Below, piece after piece: positions 35,501 through 47,500 of a DNA stretch of 64,000 nt. A program made the position numbers and the translations under genes. A model generated the notes under the pieces. The model saw nothing but the letters and a program-made list of their open reading frames with translations. It made no database searches and was not told the DNA's origin. This DNA is from Ischnura elegans (Eukaryota; Arthropoda; Insecta; Odonata; Coenagrionidae). The DNA is taken from contig NC_060254.1 in NCBI RefSeq assembly GCF_921293095.1, positions 3,100,001-3,164,000 on the forward strand. The letters are read 5' to 3'. How positions within the stretch are numbered: the first letter of the stretch is position 1; each line of letters starts with the position of its first letter.

Positions 35501-38500
35501 CAGCTCAGATATAATAACCAAAAACTCATAAGGCAAACACATCATAAAGTGGGGATCTACTGTACATATATACTTGGCATTTTATATTTGAGTGAATTAG
35601 TCCTACTGTTGTCTCAGATATTGTTAGGGTTTACTGTCCATCTGATAATTCTCTTCAACACCCTGAAAACAGTGCTCTTCAGGCCTTTAGAGTGGAGGAA
35701 TCCAACGAATAACAATGTGGGATGATCAAAAACAACACTCTTGCTTTGGATAGGGACAACCTACTCAGGCGAGACTCGAACGTGCTGCTGGTTTGGCAGG
35801 CGAGGACTTGACCCTCGGAGGCTGGCGTGAAAATGTGCAGGTTGACTCATAAAAATATTTCATTGTTAGAATATGCCTCGTATATGTATTTGGCTGGATT
35901 GCTGATGAAGAAAGGAGTTTCAGTTTTAAGTGCATTTATTGGTGCCTTGTGCCATTTTCTTTGATCAAAATATGCACTTTTTTTTAACATCAAACTCCCT
36001 GTCTGCATCTAGTGGGTAAATGATGTACTTCCATACAACTCATTTTGCATAACGGTGGAAACCAGGCTTCATCAAAGCACTGAGCTAAATCTAAGCACTC
36101 CATCATTTATTTGATTCTGGAATTCCATGATTAGTAATGGTAATACCGTATATGCCTGAATATAGTCTCCCTTTTTTTTCAAAAAATGCCCGTGGTAAAA
36201 GTAAAGGGGGGGGGACAATATTCAAACACATTTTTTAAACTTTTCCCGAAACTGAAGCCTTAAAATTAGGGGGGGGGGGGACTATATTCAGAGGGGGGCT
36301 ATATTCGGAGAAATACGGTAGTTGCCCTATTTTATTGAAATTTCCTACACTATATTCCTCCAATTAACTATTACCGTTATCAGAAGTTGATTTGTTTTTT
36401 CAAAAATTTTCTAATGAAAATCATAATGATTCTTAAGTGCTGGATTACCCTTAATGAGCGGAAGTGTTAATTATGATAATTTTGCCGTATTGATTTTTCT
36501 GGCATTTAGTTTTCTTCTACTAAATTAACGCTGCCATTTCTTCTCTTCATCAGTTATATCACTGGAAAAAATAAATAGTGAATCTCATACTGAGTTATGA
36601 AAATGTTTTCATAGAGATGTTCCTCTAGGAAAGAGGTTTATGCTAATACGATCATCGATGCTTGTCAACGAAAAAAAATCTACTTTTATACAATTTCGTA
36701 CTCCTCAGAGGGAAAGAATTTGTACTCCTCTTCTCAGGCTAAATGGTAAAATTTTATGTTCTTCGGCTGAAACCAGGTACCTAGGTATATGGCCTAGTAC
36801 CTACATATATAGTACTAGGCCAGGTACCTATATATATGACCTATGTATATTTTATTTTCCTGTATCTTGACTTGTTCTATACATGTAACCACATGTCCTG
36901 GAGCTACTAAATAAATAAAAATAAATAAATAATGACCATGAACTGGAGTTACTTCGATTTGGAGAACATCAATTACCTATATTCTGTCCTTCAAGAATGA
37001 AACATCTTTGTAACAATGACAGTTTACTATGTATTACTGTTGGATAGCATGGTGCAATTTCATGGCAGTATAGGAAGGTCATCTTTTGTGTGGTTTCAAT
37101 TGTTGACTCAATATTTTTTCTATTTTTCCTCAGGAAAGGGCTTATATATCTGGATGTCCCAATAGATGATGATGACTACATCATAGTGCCACCCCTTGAG
37201 GGGTTTGTTATGAACAGAGTTCTGGGAGACTATTTTGAAACCCTTCTTTACAAGATATTTGTTTCAATTGATGAACACACGCCTGTGGCTGAGGTATGTT
37301 CTCGCATTCTACAGACTGTAATGCTAGACCATCAAAAGCTTGTGGTCCGTAAACGTTCATGATTCAACTCTTGGTTGGAAACACATGTCATTGGTTTTTT
37401 CCTCAGCAAGAAAGTAATGATGTATCATTGGCAATATTTCGCTGCCTATTTCAATGTCTTTTTAATTCCATGTTTAGAATTCATTCATGGCTATGGCTGA
37501 TGATATAGTGAATATTTTTGTGTTGTCATAAAGATGATGTGCAGTCATGATGTTAAAGGTTAATGCATACAAATAAACTTTTTTTGGCACAGAATGCAGT
37601 GTGTTTATTTTTCTCAGAATGTGGTTCTGCCAATAAGACATTCAGATTTGATATGCATAGCTATCAGCTGTGTAGTGTACAATGATTCCTTTCATTTACA
37701 ATGATAATACTTATAGCTTGTGCCCAAGTTATATGCTAACAGTTTGTCATTTTGACTTATTAAAACAAGGATTAGATCATCTGCTAAAAGATTTCACATT
37801 ATGGTTCACTATTGTAATCATAAAAAGTATTTGTTGTATTTTATGTATTCTACTTATAAATTATATGCCATAGGCATTTTCTTCATGTCAAATAACTGGC
37901 AGTTTTTGCTATTATTTCTAAAGGAAGTGAATGACAGTCATTGCTTTTAACTGCTATTGTAAAGAAATGTGAGTTGTGGCATTCAAGGCATGTGCGAACA
38001 TTGTTTTTCTCATTGCAATATAATTTCTTTCTCTACTTGCATGTCACTGTTTAAGACATTTAAAAGAAAGTGCATTAAAAATGTGTGTGAATTTGATATT
38101 TCAGCTGGCCAGTGTCCTCCAAATCGATGTGGAGTTGGTGAAGTGTGCAATATCCTTGTACTGTCGTCTAGGGTTTGCCAAGAAGAAAGGGATGCCGCCT
38201 GACCCTTCCGAGCTGCATTCGTCTTGGAGGGGAAGCCATGCACTCAGTGGAAGGAGGTAGAGGCGTAGTGTTGTTCATCTCTCAATGTTCTTGGTCTCAT
38301 TGGAAATGATTTGAAGCTTTTATAGTGATAAGTGGACATTCTTTTAAATTAAATACTGGTGGTCCTTGAATTATGGACTACGCGACATAACTCTTCTGGT
38401 ACAAATGGACAGCACTACATCTCAGGGACAAAATAAGCTCCATAACACAAATTTCAATTAAGCTTGATGACTGGAATGGTGTTGTTTCGATTAGTGCTTT

Positions 38501-41500
38501 ATTTTGGGGAATTAATTTTGTGTGTTAATCAGGGAGTCAGTTTATTAAAGAAAAGACTTTTAATGTTTGCATTCTATGATAATTGTACGAATTGTGTACC
38601 AAAATACTTTATTGAGATAATATAAATAAGATCTCAGGGGTTATCTCAGAAAAGCAATGAACACGATGAATCATATTTTGCTGAAATTTGGGGAAAATAA
38701 GGTATTGGTTTATTTTTTGGTGTTAGTTTGTGAAAAGCCGGTTAAAGAATCTTTTGTGAGTTATTTATGAAAGGTTTTGGTGTTATGTTAATTTTTTATA
38801 TTAAGGGGAGAAATATCACAACTCAATATATTGCATTGTATACTGTATAGCTACATTGCATCTTGACTCGTTTTCAAGATCGAGGGATTCCAAAGGCTTG
38901 GTTACACAGCACATAAACATGTATGTGTAGTTGTGTGAATTTGCGAGATATTTTGGTGGATGCAGAAGCAGACGTGTGACAATGCATGAGCCAAATTAGA
39001 ACAGGTCATATTTCTGGTCATCCAAGTTGGGTGGTAGCATGGTCCATTTTTGCATCCATGCATATACACATCAAGTTGTGTGTGTGTTGTGTAGCCAGGC
39101 CTTGGTGGTGGTGCTGTCCTTGCCAGCCAAACTCAAGGTCACTGGGTTGAGTCCTGCCGTGGTAGATTAACTCTATCCAGGGGGGACATGGTATACATTT
39201 GTCTCTTATGCTATTGGTTGTTTGGACCCCCAACGTAATGGCTTTAATTTTCTGTTTTCGGGGGTAATGGGAAATGAGGTAGTACAGTAGAACCTTGATT
39301 AGAATTTGTTACAAGGGATTTAGTGATTCCATTTGGTACCCTCGATAATGTGCCTGAAAGCCAAAATAACCTATATAACATCACCCTACACAAAAAAGGA
39401 GCACCTTGATAACAGGACTGTTTCCCTAATCCCCTTGAGACAGATCTAGGTTCTGTTTATATATGAAGTGTTGATATTTATGAAATTTTAAAAAAATAAG
39501 TGAATATTCCAATGCTCCATTGCATGCATTCCTGCTCTTCAGAATGGCCACAACGAAGGAAGCAGTCTCTCTTCTGGACCTTGGGCCCTTCTCCTCTTAC
39601 GGTGGCGATGGAACGCCCACCCTGACCTCGCCTGGCGTGTCGTCCTTCTCCACAGACTTCTCTGAGGGCGAGATGATGGCATGCACCCCTGGCTCTTGTG
39701 GCGCCCCCTCGGTGCTTCCCCCTGCCCCTTCCACGTCCTCCCCTCGGGCAAAGCGAGTCGCCTTCCTCTTCGACTCCACCCTCACTGCCTTCCTCATGAT
39801 GGGAAACCTATCCCCCGTAAGTGTGACACTGTCTCTTTTCTTCTTTTCTCAATCTTTAGGTCCATTAGTGTGCTCCTCTAAGGATGGATCACTCCTGCAA
39901 GTTTGGTTCCATGACAATGCTTGTTTTTAACCATAAGTAAAAGAGATTTTGTAGATTTTCAATTTAAAAGTGGTTCAAAGAAGTAAAATTTAAATGCAAT
40001 GTGCATGAAATGAAACCCACTGTTTCGCTGTGGCTGAGTAATGAAATAGGGTCAATAGTTTGATCTCTGCATTTCTCCAGGGTTTTCTTCCGCGTCAGAT
40101 TGTTGGTTGACAACAGTTTCGCTGGCTATCCTGCCAGCGTCTCCAGGTCGAAGGTGTCGGCTGTTGGTTTCTGCCTCGCTTATATACTGTAGGCTGGATG
40201 GGAGCTGCACTGTGATTGGCTGTCTGACTGGGTGCTTCTTTCTGGTTGGCTCTCTCTTTGATCACTCTTTTCCAGGCGCTGTGAAGGAAGTATCCATCTT
40301 CTCTATTGAAATTCAAAGGTGTTTTTTGAATTTCTATTGCTTCCCTGATTTGTCTAGGGAAATATCGGCACTCCTTAACTAATAGTTTCTTCTCGTCAAA
40401 TTTAATGTCATGGCCGGGTTCCGACCATGCCATTAAATTTGACGAGAAGAAACTATTAGTTAAGGAGTGCCGATATTTCCCTAGACAAATCAGGGAAGCA
40501 ATAGAAATTCAAAAAACACCTTTGAATTTCAATAGAGAAGATGGATACTTCCTTCACAGCGCCTGGAAAAGAGTGATCAAAGAGAGAGCCAACCAGAAAG
40601 AAGCACCCAGTCAGACAGCCAATCACAGTGCAGCTCCCATCCAGCCTACAGTATATAAGCGAGGCAGAAACCAACAGCCGACACCTTCGACCTGAAGACG
40701 CTGGCAGGATAGCCAGCGAAACTGTTGTCAACCAACAATCTGACGCGGAAGAAAACCCTGGAGAAATGCAGAGATCAAACCATCGCCGCGGAAACCTACG
40801 CTCTAACATAGGGTCAATAGTGTCCAATTAAATTTTCAATGCATACTCAATATGCCCTGAGCCATGGGCAGAAAATTCTCCAGTGTTTCCTTGGGCTTCA
40901 CAGCTGATTGTGAGTTGACCGGTGAGCTCTGTGACAGCAAAGGTCAGTGTGTGAAAATTACTGCACGAGTCACTGGTAGCAGCTGGTTGTAGGAATGAGC
41001 TGCCATTTGAGTTCAGTTTCGGAAGCCTTCCAGTGTGAATGGCGCTAGCACGGTGTGCATGTCAGTTTGTAGCTTGTTCTTAAGAAGAATACATGTATGG
41101 CATTCATTTTGAGTTAATTTTTTTTTAAGAACCTAGAGCCATTAAGGTAGTTTCTTGTTGAGTGCTAAATTTAACTTGTTACATTTTATGTATGAACCTG
41201 TGAATATGGCTTGGATTAATAAAACTCACTGTTGATGATTTTTTTTTTAACAGGGCCTCAAGAGCCATGCTGTGACCATGTTTGAAGTGGGCAAACTGCC
41301 CGACGAGACTTTGCCGTCCCTGTTGGCGGAGCTGTGCAAGATCTCGTGTGAGGAGGGTGACTGTGAGGGGGAGGCGAGGCGCTACTTCGACCACGCCGTC
41401 CTCCTGCGCTCCACGCTCCTCGCCCTGCGCCCCCACGCCACCAATCCCACGTCCTGGCCACCACAATCTCCCACCTCCGAGGCTCTCCCGCCCTGCTTGC

Positions 41501-44500
41501 TCAGCGGCCCAAACCAGCCCAACGACGGAGCATTCTCTTCTGGGTGCGTACGGCAAAGTGCAGGCCAGACCTCTATCAAAGACTATGCATTCAAAATTTA
41601 TTTGATGGAGAATCATATGCATATTCATGTATTTTAAACATTGCCCACTTTCAAAGTGCATGTGATGAATGGATTTAGCTTGGCAACTATGTATTTCCCA
41701 ATGTTTTATATGAGCTAGTTTAAATAGAATGTCATCTCTATCAGAATCTGTCAAGCATATGAATTTGTTTCCCTAGCGGTTTCATTCAATATTACTTCCA
41801 TAAAATGTAAACGAAGTATTGGATTGGTCTTGGATTGGACTCTAGTTTTGAAAAAAGTGATGGAGTCAAGTTCTTTTCTTTAACTTGACTAAGGTTTTGA
41901 GTTGCTCATATACCCATGGAATAGAGAAAAAGATATGCTACTATCCCCTAATCAATTAAGAAGTTTTTATTCTTTAATGTGACAAATGTTATGAATTCTA
42001 TGCCAGAGGATGCTGTGAGCATGGTATGCAGCTGAAAAAAGTAATGAACTTGTGTGAGGATATGCAGGTAACTAGTTTTTCCATTGTGATGGATCATGGT
42101 ATGCATTACTTTAATATCATAAATTATTAAAACAGTCCACGTACTCAGAGTCAAATGGTATCAAGATTACAAAATATGAGAATTAGCAATGCACATTAGA
42201 CTTTTTTTTCAAAGTTCCCGGGACAAAAAAACCGGTGGTTACTAATGACAAAGTTTTTATGAACGTTTCTTTTAGGAATGGTAAAAAAAACATGATTTGT
42301 CAAAATTTCTTGCCTCTTCAATCTCCCATATTTATAGTCGCACTGCAGAATAGCTTCAGATTCATGCGTAATATTTGAGATTAAATTATGCACAGATGTA
42401 TAAAAACAAGCGATTTTGTTTGATTTAATCAATAGAAGAATGATGCATGACACAATCAAGGGTTGATATCTTCCTGAATACAGTAAGTCCTCAATATACG
42501 AACAAGATGCGTGCAAATACTGTGTGAATCGGTTATCCGGTAGAAATCAGCTTTGCATTACAATTGTCCATGAACTCACACTTGTGATGAACTGATCTAG
42601 CCGGGCATGCGAAAAAAATCACTGTCCGCAGGAAGGAAGGATGGGTGAAACGCTGAACAGTTCTTGACTTCACATCGGATTAAAGGATACTTTGTTCAGA
42701 TTAAGCCCAAAGTTCAAGTTTCTTGGTGCCACACAGCATCACATTGGCCTACTCAGAAGGTGCCAAATTTGAAATTTTGGGCGCGCTTGAATTTTTCTAA
42801 TTTTCGTATCTGCGTGCATACAGAATTATGCACACAGATATGCACATGTATCTCCTACTGAAGAAAAAACCATTATTGACGCTCCTGGGCTCAGTGCATG
42901 TGGAAAACTTAAGCGTAGAGCAATGATTATGACGTAGCATAATGTACATCCACGTAAATGCCATCGCTTATTCGTGGAACTTCATAATAAAGTTCTTTTT
43001 GTAGCTGCCGGGACTGGGCTTGGTTTGTATTTTCATAATAATGTTTCTGTTGCTATAGATTTGATTGGTCTTTTCGTCAGGACCAACGATTTGCTTTGTA
43101 ATAAGGAGAACTTTGTAATAATGTGTTTTTTATTAACAAGGGTCTACTGTATAAGTTTCAATGTCTCTGAATGCCATTCCCTAACTAAGGTATCTTCCAT
43201 CCTACTCTCTTACCCACATTTTGAGTGATCAATTCTAATGCTCACCAAAAGATTTTTCAGACATTATTTCTTGAGATTCTTAAGAAAACTAAAAGCAGAC
43301 CTGAAAGCTTGCGGGGAACACAAGTAATAGATGTTGAATGTAAAAAAATGGAAGGTGCAATAATAATAGTATAGATTAATCAAAAATTGTAAATATTAGT
43401 ATAGATTAATCAAAAATTGTAAATATTAGTATAGATTAGTCATACATTGATTAATCTATACTAATATTATTGCACCTTCTATACTAATCTATACTAATAT
43501 TATTGAATGGGAATGCATGGGGAGCACAATAAATTGACATAAATTTTAAAATGCCTATTCTAATTCAGTCTGGTATTTTGATATTTTACTACTCATTAGT
43601 TCATCATAACTAAGTTGTGCAATTTATTATTTTTTTCTCAATGATGTATTATTTATTCCAGTAAGTAATGAGTGATTGAGTAAATGAGTAATTATTTTTT
43701 CCAGTGCTGTATCCCCTGTTGACATAAGTAACGAGCATAGCTCATCGAATCCTGATTCCTTACGCCTGCCATTGGACCTGGTACGCATCGAAAGTTTACA
43801 AAGTTTGGATCCTGAGACCAGATCGAGGCTTCTCAATAAGAATTACAGGTGAGGATGAGTATTAATGATGAATAGTATACGTACATAAATGGTGGATAAG
43901 GACGAAAGATTGCTGAGGCATTAGCAAGGCCTGACATCTGGGTCAGGCATTGTCAACGTCTACATCCGTTTGCCTTTGCCTAATGGTAGGTTAACACTTT
44001 CAACGCGGCGGTAATTTTTTAAAGTTTTGCCGGTGACTGAATTTTAATTCTTTGGTTTTAGATGGTTTTGGTCTCATTTTGATTGGATTGTTTATTGGAA
44101 GTTGCGAAAAAAAATTTTTTTATAGAAAATTGCAATTTCAAATTTGACGACAATCATCGTCTGACGTCACCGGATAGCATTGCAGTAGTGTAATGCGTGG
44201 TTGCATAATCGAGCCCTTTTTTTTTTTTTTTTTCGATGACTTTTTCTTTTTACCGTATGCCATGTTCTGTCTCTAATCTGACACATCAATTGAATATAAA
44301 TTGATCCGTGCCGTAAATATTAATTAGCAAGAACGTTGATGGCTGTGTAAAATACGAATTTCTTAGTGGTTGATAGAGAATTATGTGGCATAACCTTTTC
44401 TATTTCAACTTTTTGAATTTGTATTTGAAGGACCTGACGAGGAATATATCTTTCAATTCAAAGACGAGGTGGGAATTTATAACAAATAAAGATGTAAATT

Positions 44501-47500
44501 TCATATATTTAAATTAACTCTAAGAGGAGGGGAGTTTCACCCCACCTATAAGGACGGCTAGTGGTCATTTGATCACAAATTCCTTTTATCGAATTCAATG
44601 CCGTTTTTCTACCCATTGACGGTGTTATTGTAATATTGTTCAAATCCATTCTTTAAAACTTATCTTAGCATTAACACTGGTATTTCTGTTGAAAACAATG
44701 CGTAATTATTATTTCTGAAAATAATGATTTATATTAGAGATGGGTCGAATAGCAGATTTCTCGAACTCGAATATCGAATTCGAATATTAAATCATTGCTC
44801 GAATATTCGAATACCTCGAATTTCGAATACCTCGAATACTAAACGATGAATGCTGGAATGTTTGACTTGGTTGCCTATGCAGCAGGCAACACAAGATTTT
44901 GGGGAGTAATTTTGATTTCCTTTAAAGGATTCGAACAGGAATTTAGCTGATTAATGGAATATTTTAATTTTATGGAAACAATTGGGTATATAATTAATTC
45001 AACTAACATCGCTTTACCCCCACTCCTGTTGCCAAGTGCTAGCTGACAATCTGAGGCATTTTGCAACATACAAGCTCTTCTCCACCGGATATTCTTCAAT
45101 TATTTTCAGTCCATCTTTGGGAGTTCTCACGAAATAAGAAGATGAATTGGAATTGCTATCAGGAGAAACCAAATATCCTGAGAAAATATCCCTTCGTCTG
45201 GGACTGTAACAATAAAGATTTATAGCACCACTCATAAATTGTAACTTGACATGTTTTCGGAAAAAAATACCACATCAACTTCCGAGAAGCTCTGCTGCTC
45301 ATATCGAGTCTCGCCAGAATGCCAAGCCTCCGTCCTATTTTGACATTTATTTCCTCGCGTAAAATGCTTAAATAAAGTCAGAAATGCGTCGCGTTTGGTC
45401 TTGTTCTTCTTTAAATTACGTGCACATTACTAATATTTCAATCCAACAAAGGTGTAATATCAATTGCCGAAAGTCATAGTTAGACACCTTTTGGGCTAAT
45501 AGGTGATTCATGTAGCAGTTGACCTCCAGAAACTGGAAACTTAGAAGCAGGTAGGCTGAAAAAGGTCAGTGGGTGAGAAAAGGGGGGGGCGTGAAACATT
45601 TCTTTTGCTCTCGTGTAACTTGATATTTTTTTCGAAGCTAAGGTCTTCGTAATATGATCCCTGCGCGAGCTGGGACCTTTTTTTTATTTCGGAGAAGAGG
45701 AAAACCTCAGAGGGGGATAGCGGATCTTGGGAAATGCGCTAATGTCATTATCCCACGGTACTCATGACCTTTTGTTTGATTTCGGAGAAGATGAAAGTGT
45801 CAGAGTGGGTGAGGCGAATGCTGAATGGAGGGGGATAGCAGATCGTGGGAAATGTGCCGATGTTACTATCCCACGGCACTGGAGTTTCCTGGTGGGGGAA
45901 ACTGGGGATTTTCGGATTTTTTCACTCGGATCTATTTAGGTTCCCCACGTCGAACTCTTTTCACCGCTCTGACCCGCGAATTTGATGTAGTTCGTCAACT
46001 TGCCTATAACGGCCCTTCATGCACTAAAAGACTAGAGTTCTCAACATTTTTCCGAGTCAACTACCTACGATGTGCGTGCGACAGTGTACGACGCGAAATT
46101 CAAAGTATTTGAGGTATTCGAGGCGGTACTTTTCGCATAACTATTTGAGACCTCGAATATCGAATGCTTTCTAGTATTCGAGGTATTCGAGTATTCGCGG
46201 ATACTATTCGCACATCTCTAATTTATATCATGTTCAGTTGTCATGAGTCTCAAAGTAAATTCGCTCCAATTTCAAAATTATATTGTTTTAAATGATAAAA
46301 AGGACCTGCTCTAATCATTTATAATAAAAAATGATTTTTCATTCATTGAAATTAAATGTATAAAATATTTCGATGCATAATTTTTCAGATGCATTTTTAT
46401 TTTTTCGGCGCACTTTCCATGAAATATATTTTTGCATTGAAACAGACAAAGGAGGAGTAATACAGAGAAGGAGAGGACATTCCTAGTGCATACAAAAATT
46501 GGGTTTTGACGACAACTTCCGAAGTGCTAATCACCCGAACCCCACCCGGGTGCTCATCCCTATCTTCTAGGAACTTGCACTAATGCTTCTTACCCGTTCC
46601 AGGAGGGAATACCAAAGTTAGGGAACAATAGAATTTTACATCTTTCGCTCTTCCTCTGCCCTCCCTAAAAGAAACAACGGTTTTCACCATGCACATGGTG
46701 GGGGGACAGGACACCAGGCAAAAAAAAAAAAATAAAAAATATTTTTGAATTATTAACATTTAATGCTTAAATTTTACATAACATTTAATAATGGAGTAAG
46801 TATAAATGTAATATTTAATACATTAAATCATAGGAGTAACAGAGGACTGACATTGAATATTTCTATGAAACTCTTGAAAACAGTTTTTGATGCACAGGGG
46901 TGGGCATCCCTCACAGGCAGGGCAAAAATATGCCGTATCCTTCCTGAACCCTCTAGACTTACAGAATGTGCAGCGTCGTTGAGGGACACGTTTTCGTTTT
47001 CGGTCGATGTTATATGTCTCCGGAAAGTGCTTAGACAATCCAAGGACCCTGGAGGTTAGGCTGGTGGAGGAACAAGGAATAGGTTTGGAATATGACGGAC
47101 TGAGAAGTGTTCTAATGACAGATAGGCGGAAATCATGGAGAGGAAATTTAGGGTGGGTTTTACGGAACAGGAAAAAGCTATCCACTAAAACGAGGTGAAG
47201 TATGTGGATGCCCAGTTTTTTATACCACTTCAGTGTCTTGCGCTCAATGGGATAATATGACATCATTTGATCATGGAGAGCGATGCCACTCATTGACTCA
47301 TTGTACTGAGCAATGACCTCCGGTTTGGAAGTGACGCTACCTCCTCGCTGGCGACGGACATCGATCAGGTCACTCCCAAATTCAGAGCTGATCATCAGTA
47401 CATCCCGCTTATCCTTCCACTGCATCACGCAGACACCTTCGGAACTGAATGCATCCACTACTTCACCGCGTTTTAGTTTTTAAGAAAGGACGTGAGGTGG

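Noticed and set aside
41179-41754. 191-codon minus-strand open frame
   Set aside because: It is antisense to FAM91A1 exon 9 and arises from that exon's GC-rich codon usage; no similarity recognised.
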